Part shown: piece by piece, positions 23,791-32,560 of the stretch
Layout: the number at the start of each line of letters is the position of its first letter
Numbering within the stretch: the stretch's first letter is position 1
Origin: a virus
Virus record (IMG/VR): IMGVR_UViG_3300025846_000001
Location: 1-52,218 of that record
Reading direction: 5' to 3' (one strand)
Length of the DNA: 52,218 bases
Notes under the pieces: model-generated
Seen by the model: only the letters and a program-made list of their open reading frames with translations
Database searches by the model: none
What the model was told of the DNA's origin: nothing
Made by a program: the position numbers and the translations under genes

Positions 23791-24780
23791 TTAGCTTTTC
23801 TTCAAATCTTGACGTAAATCAAAAGCCAGATCATCAGAAATGAAACCTATTGAATGTCTGCAATTATAACCTCCAGCATCGGTTAAAGGTTGATAACCAG
23901 GATAACCAAGATAACTTGGTACTTCATAAGGATTCTTTGACTTAATAACATACCCTGCAGGATATTCACCTATGGAAGGAGTCCATTCACCCCATAGAGC
24001 AGCTTCGTCCCTTGTCCATACTTTATTATTGTGAGCAGCGCAAAAGTCCCGGGAATCATCTATTAATCCACCCTGATAGACAAAATATTTCATATCAAAT
24101 TCATCAGCCAAAGAAGTATTATAAGCTCGATCATACTGTTGGTATATATCATAAGCATACCTTTCGTATTGTTTTTCCAAGGCTCCTGTTTGAAGAATAG
24201 TCTTAACTCCGTCTTTAATTACCTCACGTGGCACACCCTCGACAATATCAGTCAGTCCTTTGATAAATACCTTTGTATCTACTTGTCCTGTTATAGACTT
24301 TGAAACGAAACTCTTTACCTGTGTTGCTAATGTCTTGTCGGTAAAAAAGGATTCAAGAAAGCCACCTCTAACCATTTTACCACCTTCTAATCCGATCCGC
24401 ATATTGATCTTCTTTTCAGTAGCACTAACAATCTTACCGAATCGGGAACCAAGATCACCAATGAGCGCAACGCCTATATAACTATTCTCCAAGGCAACCA
24501 GTCCATAAGTAGTATTTACTATCTGCGGTAATATTGTTAGCTCCTGAATCTTTGCGAACTTCTTATATATATCTTCAACCTGGCTTAACTTTCGGTAATT
24601 AGTCAAAACATCCAAAAGGGATCCTTCTTTAAAGGTCATGTCTGGAAGTAAATCTGCCAGTAACTCATTAAGAAACTGCGATTGTAATTTAACAACAGAC
24701 TTCTCAAGTTCGGTTCTATGAAGATCAATATAATCCTGCTTTTTATTTAACAGATCTATAATCCGTTTTGGAATTTTCAT
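23791..24780 (-). CDS. MuF/SPP1 gp7-type head morphogenesis protein
   Basis: 329 residues. The C-terminal domain carries the MuF signature: QGGLIDDSRDFCAAHNNKVW, then ...GGYNCRHSIGFISDD, with conserved Cys/His pairs. The N-terminal ~200 residues are helical. MuF proteins are minor head components close to the portal, sometimes ejected with DNA. Portal and terminase lie upstream, as usual, but three glycosyltransferase-like genes have come between. Confidence 0.85.
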   Translation of the reverse strand: MKIPKRIIDLLNKKQDYIDLHRTELEKSVVKLQSQFLNELLADLLPDMTFKEGSLLDVLTNYRKLSQVEDIYKKFAKIQELTILPQIVNTTYGLVALENSYIGVALIGDLGSRFGKIVSATEKKINMRIGLEGGKMVRGGFLESFFTDKTLATQVKSFVSKSITGQVDTKVFIKGLTDIVEGVPREVIKDGVKTILQTGALEKQYERYAYDIYQQYDRAYNTSLADEFDMKYFVYQGGLIDDSRDFCAAHNNKVWTRDEAALWGEWTPSIGEYPAGYVIKSKNPYEVPSYLGYPGYQPLTDAGGYNCRHSIGFISDDLAFDLRQDLKKS

Positions 24781-24997
24781 ATAATTCTTTTTTTAATCTT
24801 TGGAATGTCGTTAATGCTGATTCAATATTATAATTTTCTTCGTCAACATACTTAAAATAATTATAAAGTGCCTTCTCTACACTTATTGCCGGCATGATCG
24901 ACCGTTGACCCTCAATAAAGAAAAACATCGATAGATCAGAATAGTTCCTTTTGTAAATCTTTGGGATCAGGGACATATATAACTTTTCCTTCGGCAT
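24743..24997 (-). CDS. hypothetical 84-residue protein
   Basis: MPKEKLYMSLIPKIYKRNYSD..., basic N-terminus and helical C-terminus (ESALTTFQRLKKELYENSK). It overlaps the MuF gene by 38 bp and abuts the glycosyltransferase upstream. No known family is recognised; conserved placement between portal and MuF would suggest a head function. Confidence 0.6.
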   Translation of the reverse strand: MPKEKLYMSLIPKIYKRNYSDLSMFFFIEGQRSIMPAISVEKALYNYFKYVDEENYNIESALTTFQRLKKELYENSKTDYRSVK

Positions 24998-25629
24998 TAT
25001 CTAAGGTTTTTTATTTGTCCGGAAGTATAGAGATGCTGAACGCTTCGCGGTAATCGTTGTAATGTAGTGCTTCCTAAATGATCAACTTGAACAGAACAAA
25101 TAACAGCATGTTTGATTTTCTTTGCCCTTAATTGTTCAGCATATACATTGTCAGAAAACCAGAAGCGGTGGCGCTCATTCAATGGTCCTATAATGGGCCA
25201 CAGTTCTTTATAGGTAAAGATGCACCATCCCGCTAACTGGTATCCGATTGTATAACCTTCATACGCTATATTGCCATGCTTATAAGATTTCTGTCTTACA
25301 TCATTTGAAAGTGCCGACGCTGATAGGTAATTATTAAGATTCATTATGTCTCCGATCTTTGACCATCCCTTATGAAAAATAAGATCATTATTAGCAAGGA
25401 TCTGAAATTCTGATTTTGCAAATTTTAATCCCAGATTCAGGGCCCGGTTATAATTGAACTCTCCATTGTAATTAACTATCTTATCAACATCATATATATA
25501 AGGATTCCCGGTCTCCACCACGATAATATTAAGATCCGCATTGTCTCTCCGTGCTGAATCAATACAAGCCTGAGTAATTTGAATCAAATCACCTACGCTT
25601 TTGGATATTATGATAAGATCATAAGTCAT
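24997..25629 (-). CDS. GT2-like glycosyltransferase
   Basis: 210 residues with the GT-A order: N-terminal strand (MTYDLIIISKS), NIIVVETGNP, NYNRALNLGLKFAKSEFQILANNDLIFHKGW where NND replaces the usual DxD metal-binding motif, and a late LAGWCIFTYKELW acceptor region. The NND variant occurs in glycan-modifying phage and host GT2s, but activity is not assured. It is coupled to the next gene (25626) by ATGA. Confidence 0.7.
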   Translation of the reverse strand: MTYDLIIISKSVGDLIQITQACIDSARRDNADLNIIVVETGNPYIYDVDKIVNYNGEFNYNRALNLGLKFAKSEFQILANNDLIFHKGWSKIGDIMNLNNYLSASALSNDVRQKSYKHGNIAYEGYTIGYQLAGWCIFTYKELWPIIGPLNERHRFWFSDNVYAEQLRAKKIKHAVICSVQVDHLGSTTLQRLPRSVQHLYTSGQIKNLR

Positions 25630-25850
25630 CTATAAAAGAATAATTGTATTTGTACCCAAATCCTATGGAATAGAGTTATTCGTTTTCTTTTATAAGGATA
25701 TAATTGCATTGCATTATAGGGATTGTCACAAATAAATTGACCACTACATGGATTGATATTTTTAGTTACCCACTCGTCCATTGCAAACGATTCTATTCCA
25801 TTTTCAGCCTCTATCGTCAATAATCCATCTTCATTTATTGTTGTTTTCAT
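25626..25850 (-). CDS. hypothetical 74-residue protein in the GT block
   Basis: A short protein (MKTTINEDGLLTIEAENGIE...) with two cysteines and a basic, aromatic C-terminus (KRKRITLFHRIWVQIQLFFYR) that could lie on a membrane. It is ATGA-coupled to the glycosyltransferase after it. Not recognised. Confidence 0.55.
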   Translation of the reverse strand: MKTTINEDGLLTIEAENGIESFAMDEWVTKNINPCSGQFICDNPYNAMQLYPYKRKRITLFHRIWVQIQLFFYR

Positions 25851-25861
25851 AGTATTTAGTT

Positions 25862-26470
25862 TTAAGTTAAATTATATCCTCCAACTCTCTTAACTGTTCC
25901 TTGCCAGTCGTGGATAATAAATATTTTATTCTTATTGCGAAAGTCATTAGTTACCCATGGCTCATGTTGAAGTAAACTTTTATCAACTACTTTCATGGCT
26001 TCGATCATCGGGGCTCCGTGTTTTATTGGTAATGGGTACCTTAAAGCGACCTTTCGATTGATAAGTGCACATGCCGGATGCAGATAGCTTATCCCATGCG
26101 TGGAGTTAAATCCTTTATCATTAATTATCTGAACGTCACCGATACCATAACTCTCAGGTCTTAATTTACTTTGTAAATCTTCAACGAATCCCGGATGCAG
26201 GACAATAAGATCAGAGTCTAATAAAAGAATCTGTTCAGTCTTTAAATACTTTATTCCATAAGCTAATCCGGGGCCATGATGAATATTGTAATCAAAATGA
26301 TGAATCTCTACATCATATTTTTCTGTAAAAAGTTCTATCTTCTTATAATTCGATTCCCCAGAACCGTCAACAACCAGAAATGGCATATCATAGAACTGAC
26401 GAAATGAAATAAGTAACCGTTCAAGAAAATCGGGTGTATTGTAATTGACCGTTAGTGCTGAAATTTTCAT
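25862..26470 (-). CDS. GT2 glycosyltransferase
   Basis: 202 residues. It begins MKISALTVNYNTPDFLERLL, the classic GT2 start; FLVVDGSGE is the second strand; GPGLAYGIKYLKTEQILLLDSDLIVLHPGF contains the DSD metal/nucleotide-sugar site. It lacks membrane helices, so it is a soluble single-domain enzyme. Sugar and acceptor are unknown. It is ATGA-coupled to its neighbour. Confidence 0.85.
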   Translation of the reverse strand: MKISALTVNYNTPDFLERLLISFRQFYDMPFLVVDGSGESNYKKIELFTEKYDVEIHHFDYNIHHGPGLAYGIKYLKTEQILLLDSDLIVLHPGFVEDLQSKLRPESYGIGDVQIINDKGFNSTHGISYLHPACALINRKVALRYPLPIKHGAPMIEAMKVVDKSLLQHEPWVTNDFRNKNKIFIIHDWQGTVKRVGGYNLT

Positions 26471-26688
26471 TTATTAAGTATTGATTCAAATATTTCAATG
26501 TTCTTTTGACAATTCCTACAAAGAAAACTTTGTACACCCAAATAAAATGTAAGGGACTCCCCTTCATTACTTATCCAATAACCAATAAAATGCGATTCAG
26601 CAAAACGCAATGGAGTATAAGTAGATTCCTGATCAACTCCTAAGTCTTGAAGTTCTGTATTTACTATTTCAATCTTAACCTCTTTCAT
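26467..26688 (-). CDS. hypothetical 73-residue protein in the GT block
   Basis: ATG at 26688 overlaps the TGA of the upstream glycosyltransferase (ATGA), which decides the start. It ends with a CxxC pair (FLCRNCQKNIEIFESIL). Not recognised; conserved between two GT2 genes and probably co-expressed with them. Confidence 0.55.
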   Translation of the reverse strand: MKEVKIEIVNTELQDLGVDQESTYTPLRFAESHFIGYWISNEGESLTFYLGVQSFLCRNCQKNIEIFESILNK

Positions 26689-27290
26689 ATATCCCATCCT
26701 CCTGCTGCTAAAGGTGCATGACAAACATAATATTCCGGTGTTTCGATCTTTGCATTATTCGGAAAATTCCTGAGTTTCTGATTGAAATAGAAATCATGTG
26801 AGTAACCTGGTCTATCCCATTTAAGATTCAACTTACGTGCATGACAGACGTTTGACGTTCCACAACCACCAAGCAATCGAATATTACAAGCCCGCTCAAC
26901 CCAGTCCCCTTTATAAATAAAGTCATTATAATAAACCCAGTCATATTTATTTAGATTTCTATTAATGATCGCTAAGTGATTCGGGCCCCAATAGTCATCC
27001 GCATCAATGTAAATAATGTAATCACCCTTTGCTTCCGTTATCCCGGTATTACGAGGCAAGTTATCGAATGCCTGTCTATGTTCACATTCAAGTAATCGTA
27101 TTCTTTCATCTGTAAACTTTGCAATTATGTCTTTAGTTTGTTGGCATCCATCAGCAATAACTATCAATTCAAAGTCAGTAAAAGATTGATCGAGTACTGA
27201 TTGAACACTTCTGACAAGTTTCTGATCCATAAATTGAGCGCAATTCTGATAAGGAATTAATCTGCTTGGAGTTATTATGCTAAATCTCAT
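26685..27290 (-). CDS. GT2 glycosyltransferase
   Basis: 201 residues. It has the standard GT2 layout: MRFSIITPSR, SVLDQSFTDFELIVIADG, then LPRNTGITEAKGDYIIYIDADDYWGPNHL with the DADD metal site. The C-terminal part has RLLGGCGTSNVCHARKL, the acceptor side. It is soluble. It is coupled to the fibre-like gene upstream, so it is expressed with virion genes; it may glycosylate virion proteins. Confidence 0.88.
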   Translation of the reverse strand: MRFSIITPSRLIPYQNCAQFMDQKLVRSVQSVLDQSFTDFELIVIADGCQQTKDIIAKFTDERIRLLECEHRQAFDNLPRNTGITEAKGDYIIYIDADDYWGPNHLAIINRNLNKYDWVYYNDFIYKGDWVERACNIRLLGGCGTSNVCHARKLNLKWDRPGYSHDFYFNQKLRNFPNNAKIETPEYYVCHAPLAAGGWDI

Positions 27291-28291
27291 CTTATTTCTT
27301 CAATATTACCAACCTGTGCCGTAAATGTTCCACTTGAACAAATCACTGTTAAATTTATATACCAAGTCCCTGATATTGCTATTGCAGGAGTAGTTGGTGC
27401 GGCTATGGTTGTTGGTAGTTGAACTGCCCCGGCATACCCAACTCCTTCAGCTTTAATGGTAGTTGCTGACCGAATAGTTATTAATACGTCAAATCCTGCC
27501 CTTGCATTTGCAGCCTGAGCAGCAGAAGTAACAGCCGTCCAGTCAATAGTATCAGCGATTGTCCCTAAGTTTCCGCATCTTACTTTAAAAATTAATGTAC
27601 CCGTGCTTGATGAATTGCCAATTATCCATACCCGGAATGTTGACCCGACAATAGCCCTCCCTGATGGTATTTGTAACTGAAGTAAAACCTTTTCAGTTGT
27701 ACCAGAAGTAACCACTGGCGCGAGTAAGTTAGTAAATAGTCTAACATCTGGGATGGAGGGTTTATTTGATATATTAGTATTCCAATCAGCTCCGACCGTT
27801 GCGCTTGCAGATGCATGTGCGACCTGAGAATGATCATAAGCAGTCTTGCCCTTGTCGCCATAATACGCATTTGTTGAAAGTTCTCCAAGTGCTAAACTAC
27901 CTCCTCCTGCATGAGTATGCGAGGTTAATTCACCTGTTAATTTCGCTTCAATCTCTGCTTTAGTAATATCTGCATTAATCTGAGCTGTTGCGGGTGCATG
28001 TGTACTTCCTGCATGAGAAACAGCACCATCATAATTTGTCTTTAATGCGGATGTAAGATCATTTGCACTCAATCCCTTGCCAGATTCTTTTGGTTGTAAC
28101 TCGGATAAGTCCTGATTATCGCTACCTGAAGCATGATCTGTAGAATTGGAATGTTTCTTTGTTATCACATCCGCAATAGATGTATCTGCTTTTATTTGAT
28201 CAATTGTCAGTCCTCCTGTTGGCGGATGATCAGTCAGGTAATCAGTAATAGCCACACTTAGATCGAGAGGGTCTTTACTTGCGTAACTCAT
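27287..28291 (-). CDS. fibre-like virion protein
   Basis: 334 residues. The N-terminal half is repetitive, low in hydrophobic residues, and rich in Ser/His/Ala/Asn (HSNSTDHASGSDNQDLSE, THAPATAQINADITKAEIEA, ELTSHTHAGGG), as in phage fibre shafts. The C-terminal ~150 residues are a compact beta domain (IPDVRLFTNLLAPVVTSGTTEKVLL...). It is coupled to the portal gene (ATGA), so a head fibre is more likely than a tail fibre. Receptor unknown. Confidence 0.7.
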   Translation of the reverse strand: MSYASKDPLDLSVAITDYLTDHPPTGGLTIDQIKADTSIADVITKKHSNSTDHASGSDNQDLSELQPKESGKGLSANDLTSALKTNYDGAVSHAGSTHAPATAQINADITKAEIEAKLTGELTSHTHAGGGSLALGELSTNAYYGDKGKTAYDHSQVAHASASATVGADWNTNISNKPSIPDVRLFTNLLAPVVTSGTTEKVLLQLQIPSGRAIVGSTFRVWIIGNSSSTGTLIFKVRCGNLGTIADTIDWTAVTSAAQAANARAGFDVLITIRSATTIKAEGVGYAGAVQLPTTIAAPTTPAIAISGTWYINLTVICSSGTFTAQVGNIEEIR

Positions 28292-30030
28292 TGATTCGGA
28301 TTTTGAAATGGATTAACAACCGGCTCAGGTATTTCCGCTTTCATCAGCTCAATATATTCCTGAGTCTTAAGTTTAACCTTTTCCCTGATTAACTTAAAAT
28401 TCATATTGTAAAGATCAGGCACCTCAAGTTCTATCTCATTAAAGATCGATTCAAGATTAGCCCAGAGAGTGGCATTATATTCTGTTGTTAATCCCTGACT
28501 TATCAAAAGTCTTGTCGTGGCTTCCGGGTAACCTCTAAAGGGATTCATCAAGGATTTAATCTGTATCTTCTTTAAGTCCCCCGGACGGTCCGAGTAAAGG
28601 ATTTCATTTATGTCATCTTCAATAGCTGAAATGGTTGAAGTGGAAGCCCCTGCATCTTTAGCGACCTTCAATTCATTCATCAATTCGACAAGTGATTTGA
28701 ATTTAAAGTCATTAGGGAATTTATGATGAACAATTAATCCCTCGCCTAAATCGGTAAAAGTAGCTATGTCTTGAACTACAAACTCCCAAAGCGAAGAGTA
28801 ATTCCGTGCAAAAGGGTAAAGAGTATCATTCATATTATCCGCTCCGAAATTCTTTTCCGTTGCCGTTACTGCTGTGGCAACTTCTGATCGAGTGGCTATC
28901 TCATTATTGAACATCATAGTATGAACCAAGATACGAAGATCATTGATATAATCTTTATTAAAAGATAGTAACTCAATAGGTGGGGTCTTATAGACTAACA
29001 TCTTTTCAAGGTCAATCATATCAACAGGATTCCTTGGAATGGTAAGCGTGATCACATCCTTTACCCCTGAATGAAGTGGCTGTTGTCCTGTTCCGTTACA
29101 ATTCTTACAAATAGTATGCCCATCAAGAAGAATCCCTGCATTACAGTCTTTATTAGAACACTTATCAACATAGGCAAACCTCTGAGGAAATGCTGTCATT
29201 GCTGTACTTAAATCCAACTCTGAATCAGTTTTCATTAGCTTTTCAAGTAAAAGTATTACCGGATGAAATACTGAAACAAATGTCCGTCCTTTTGTTTCTG
29301 CATCACGAATAAATCCAAACCTTTGAGCTGGCACTTTCTTTGCTCCGGGTTGAAACTCCTGATATTCGTAAAATAGACTATTAATTTCAATCCCCAAAGC
29401 GGCCTGAGTCATCTGGATGGTATCAGGACCTAAGTACATGGTAAACTTAAAACCATCTGTCTTTACTTCGTCACGCATAAACTTAATCGGTAACTTAACG
29501 ATAAGATATTGCAGATTCTCATTCTTAAACTCAAACATTATCGCATCGGTTGACGTTGCAATGAAAGGATAAGGACTGGCCTTCTCTACATTCGGATCAA
29601 AGGAATCAAACTCTGTAATCAAAAAAGCGTTTGGATCAATATAGTTATAATCAATGATAGAATATTCCAGATACTCTTCCAGTGACTTCTCACCCCAGAA
29701 ATGACTAATAAACTCTTCAAGTTCAAGAGTCTTATCACCAGTCTTGTAAATCAATTCTCTCAATAGGGGTGTTTTCCTTAATGCTTTCTGAAACGGAAGC
29801 TGTGTCGAGTTAAGAATCGAAGGAACAACCGACTTTGATATATTCTCACGCTGTTCAAACTCCTCCTTTGTTTCGCGGGTTACTATCTTCTCAAGTAAGT
29901 CGGTTATGTCATCACCGGTTTTCATCTTGTAATATTTATCCGCTAATTCAGTGACTCTTTTATAGTCCTGATGATAAATCTCATCTTTAATTACTTTCTT
30001 CAGTAATTCAAATCCCGTCTCTTTATCCAT
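28288..30030 (-). CDS. portal protein
   Basis: 580 residues, placed directly after the large terminase. The helical N-terminus (GFELLKKVIKDEIYHQ), long central wing region and C-terminal helical barrel-like region (SLVELMNELKVAKDAGASTSTISAIEDD) fit portal proteins. A CSNKDCNAG...CKNCNGTG insert (about 312-336) is a four-cysteine zinc-knuckle, unusual for a portal. The ring forms the DNA channel of the head. Confidence 0.8.
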   Translation of the reverse strand: MDKETGFELLKKVIKDEIYHQDYKRVTELADKYYKMKTGDDITDLLEKIVTRETKEEFEQRENISKSVVPSILNSTQLPFQKALRKTPLLRELIYKTGDKTLELEEFISHFWGEKSLEEYLEYSIIDYNYIDPNAFLITEFDSFDPNVEKASPYPFIATSTDAIMFEFKNENLQYLIVKLPIKFMRDEVKTDGFKFTMYLGPDTIQMTQAALGIEINSLFYEYQEFQPGAKKVPAQRFGFIRDAETKGRTFVSVFHPVILLLEKLMKTDSELDLSTAMTAFPQRFAYVDKCSNKDCNAGILLDGHTICKNCNGTGQQPLHSGVKDVITLTIPRNPVDMIDLEKMLVYKTPPIELLSFNKDYINDLRILVHTMMFNNEIATRSEVATAVTATEKNFGADNMNDTLYPFARNYSSLWEFVVQDIATFTDLGEGLIVHHKFPNDFKFKSLVELMNELKVAKDAGASTSTISAIEDDINEILYSDRPGDLKKIQIKSLMNPFRGYPEATTRLLISQGLTTEYNATLWANLESIFNEIELEVPDLYNMNFKLIREKVKLKTQEYIELMKAEIPEPVVNPFQNPNQ

Positions 30031-30106
30031 TTCAATTAATATTTATTATTTTCACTCCTATCGTTTTGCATTATCGTAAGTAAGCAAACCTTTTCGCTTA
30101 ATATTA

Positions 30107-32560
30107 TTAACCATTATAATAGTTTTTAAATAATTCGACTAATTGATATTCGCAATTATGTACTAAAATACCATTTGCAAAGTATTCATGTTCTGATTCA
30201 ACTGTAATATCATAGACATTTCTTTTTTCGCCCTCCTTTATTCTCCACACATGCATGAGAACAGAACTTATTTTTACTCCATTTATTAATTGAAAATATA
30301 TTCCCGCATTTTTGACATATTCTATCTTCGTGATATTTCTTCGCAGCTCTGTCTTTTCTTGCTTGATATTTGAGCTGACATTTTCTTGAACAATGTTTTG
30401 GTTTTCTCCTGAGATTAGATTTAAATTCCGTACCGCAATCAATACATTTTGTAATATATTCTTCTGTATATATAAGTTTAGCAGTGTTTTGCTCATGCCA
30501 CTGCTTCCCTGTTTCGGATTTGTGCCACTTAACTGCTTCCGGAATAGCCAATTCGATAAGTTTTTTAGTATTGGCATCTTTATATTCCTTTGATGAGATT
30601 TTGTAATGATGACTGATATGCTTTCCCTGAAGCATAATCTCATAATTTGAAACTTCGTTATTATTAAAATTAGTATCAGAATGATGTACTGAAAAACCCT
30701 TTGGAATAATCCCGACTTCTTTTGTGTATTTGTGAATATGGAGGCTTTTTTTACGCCAGATTCCATTTTCTTTAACCCATCCTTTATAGTAGTTTCTGTC
30801 TGATGCTTTCTTTGCATTTGGGTATCTATGAAACTTAAACCCATCATAAATAATAGTTTGTCTTTCCATGTTTGTTTTTCTTCAAAGATAGCTATAATAT
30901 TCTTATCTATCAATGTTGATACCATAGAAAAACTGCCATTGTCGTATATTTTATGATCAGGCGTGCAAGTTATTTCTTTATCACCTATCCTGTATGTTTC
31001 AACTGCTTTGATACCATTATTTTTTACCGCCGTAATTCGTTTATACCCATTACGTGTTAAAACATTATCACCTACTTTTAAATTCCTGATATATTGAGCG
31101 CCCCTATCAGTACTTATTAAAGTTTCAGCCACGAAACACAAATCCCCAAAATGCCCATATTTCTGATATTTCTCCCCGGAATCTTTATCAGTAACTATAT
31201 GCTTATCTTTACCTCCGTCAAGAGCCTGCTTAGTGTACATCATGTCAGCTATCATCTTTTTACAACTCTCGTCAAAGCAAATCCTGATCGGTAATTTGTT
31301 TTCTAAGATCAGATTAATAAAGTCCCTGCGCTTAACAATAGAAGGATTACTAAATAGCGTTCGATCAGATCCGTTATTTAAGTATCTCCTTAACTTAAAA
31401 TCAATTATCTCATAATGGTGTTTAAAGTCTTTATTCATCGTTGTCCGATTGTGCCCGGAAGCATCACCGTAATAGTAAAGCCCTGAATTATGATTCGGGT
31501 AACGCATCATGAACTCCTCACATACCTCTTCCGTGGAATTACGAGGGTTCTCCAGGGCTATCTCATCAATAAAGATACATTCCCATAAGTCTCCATTACG
31601 TTTAACCTGCGATATGCCACATGAGTTATAAGGTACAGTATTTTGGTCAAAGCTTAAATGAAGCGGAAGTAACGGATCGTATCTGAAATTTCCTACATGA
31701 GTCAATCGATTAAAAGATGAATAAAACTCTCCCCCCGAAACCGCAAAAGGGTTAGCAAATACCAATGCGCGACCTCGTTCCTCTGTATTATTCTGTAAGA
31801 TATTATTAATGTAGTTAATACCTACATTATGAACATTATGATAAGTTGAAGAAATAACAACCTTTTTGTTATTAAACTCCTTTTCAAAAAAGGTTTTATC
31901 GGAATATATTTTAGATGCAATTTCATCTACATGCTGATCTAATTCAAAAAGTAAATTTAGCCAGTCAACGCGGGCCGGCGACGTAAGACAATAAAGCGGA
32001 TTCCATTGCTGGTCTACTCTCCCTGTATGGCTTACCTTGCCATCAACAACGAACATACCGGGTTGACGAAGCCTTGTTATTATAACCTCTTTAACTGCCT
32101 CCTCGCGAGTATCCTTAGTCTCGTCAAGCAGACAAAAACCGAACTCTTTTCCAGAATGACTCATGTAATTTTCAAGTGACCCTGTAAAGATTAATCCCCC
32201 ATTACAGAAGGATATTATATTATTGAATCTATCAAAATTGCGCTTGCATTTAAGCCACTGTGGAGGCGGTTCTTTGCCCGACGCATATGTTCCCGATAGA
32301 TTATCCTTACTCCACTCCGTCACTCCTATACTTGCCCAGTATTCCCGTATCCTAAAGAGCGTGGCTGAGTTAAGTTGATCGAATGTGTTACTAAAGATTG
32401 CACCCCTTACTTCCGGGAACTGGTTGATAAAATTTATCGCAATCATCCCCCCTAAAAATGTTTTTCCGGATCCAGTACCTCCGAGAAATAAGTTATTATT
32501 CGCCGTACTGGAGAGTATAGCCATTTGCGGTTCTGATATTATTTGCTCAATTACTTCCAT
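30107..32560 (-). CDS. terminase large subunit containing an intein
   Basis: 817 residues as encoded. Extein part: Walker A GGTGSGKT (27-34) and Walker B FCLLDE (142-147) form the packaging ATPase; YYYGDASGHN (Asp366) and GHFGDL (Asp473) are nuclease-site acids of the RNase H fold. An intein of 328 residues (Cys475-Asn802) sits one residue after Asp473-Leu474 and is followed by CEYQLVELF, where the extein resumes with Cys803. After splicing the terminase is about 489 residues, which is normal. Residues 564-783 of the intein frame overlap a second gene in another frame. Confidence 0.9.
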   Translation of the reverse strand: MEVIEQIISEPQMAILSSTANNNLFLGGTGSGKTFLGGMIAINFINQFPEVRGAIFSNTFDQLNSATLFRIREYWASIGVTEWSKDNLSGTYASGKEPPPQWLKCKRNFDRFNNIISFCNGGLIFTGSLENYMSHSGKEFGFCLLDETKDTREEAVKEVIITRLRQPGMFVVDGKVSHTGRVDQQWNPLYCLTSPARVDWLNLLFELDQHVDEIASKIYSDKTFFEKEFNNKKVVISSTYHNVHNVGINYINNILQNNTEERGRALVFANPFAVSGGEFYSSFNRLTHVGNFRYDPLLPLHLSFDQNTVPYNSCGISQVKRNGDLWECIFIDEIALENPRNSTEEVCEEFMMRYPNHNSGLYYYGDASGHNRTTMNKDFKHHYEIIDFKLRRYLNNGSDRTLFSNPSIVKRRDFINLILENKLPIRICFDESCKKMIADMMYTKQALDGGKDKHIVTDKDSGEKYQKYGHFGDLCFVAETLISTDRGAQYIRNLKVGDNVLTRNGYKRITAVKNNGIKAVETYRIGDKEITCTPDHKIYDNGSFSMVSTLIDKNIIAIFEEKQTWKDKLLFMMGLSFIDTQMQRKHQTETTIKDGLKKMESGVKKASIFTNTQKKSGLFQRVFQYIILILILIITKFQIMRLCFRESISVIITKSHQRNIKMPILKNLSNWLFRKQLSGTNPKQGSSGMSKTLLNLYIQKNILQNVLIAVRNLNLISGENQNIVQENVSSNIKQEKTELRRNITKIEYVKNAGIYFQLINGVKISSVLMHVWRIKEGEKRNVYDITVESEHEYFANGILVHNCEYQLVELFKNYYNG
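30155..31138 (-). mobile_element. intein in the terminase nuclease motif
   Basis: Block A CFVAETLISTDRGAQYI..LKVGDNVL begins at Cys475; block B is ITCTPDHK; blocks F/G are NVYDITVESEHEYFANGILV ending in His-Asn, followed by Cys803. These are the residues needed for self-splicing. The middle (about 560-770) has no DOD endonuclease motifs and reads as low-complexity sequence, because the endonuclease is encoded there in another frame. Confidence 0.9.
30210..30869 (-). CDS. HNH homing endonuclease nested out of frame in the intein
   Basis: 219 residues, ATG at 30869, -1 relative to the terminase frame. It has a NUMOD4-like start (FKFHRYPNAKKASDRNYYKGW), the HNH core IPKGFSVHHSDTNFNNNEVSNYEIM, and two C-terminal zinc-ribbon-like motifs (CIDCGTEF...CSRKC and CQKCGNIF...CSHAC). 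The whole gene lies within the intein-coding DNA and ends where the C-terminal splicing block begins. Both frames stay open for 220 codons. It would cut intein-less terminase alleles and drive spread of the intein. Confidence 0.88.
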   Translation of the reverse strand: MERQTIIYDGFKFHRYPNAKKASDRNYYKGWVKENGIWRKKSLHIHKYTKEVGIIPKGFSVHHSDTNFNNNEVSNYEIMLQGKHISHHYKISSKEYKDANTKKLIELAIPEAVKWHKSETGKQWHEQNTAKLIYTEEYITKCIDCGTEFKSNLRRKPKHCSRKCQLKYQARKDRAAKKYHEDRICQKCGNIFSINKWSKNKFCSHACVENKGGRKKKCL

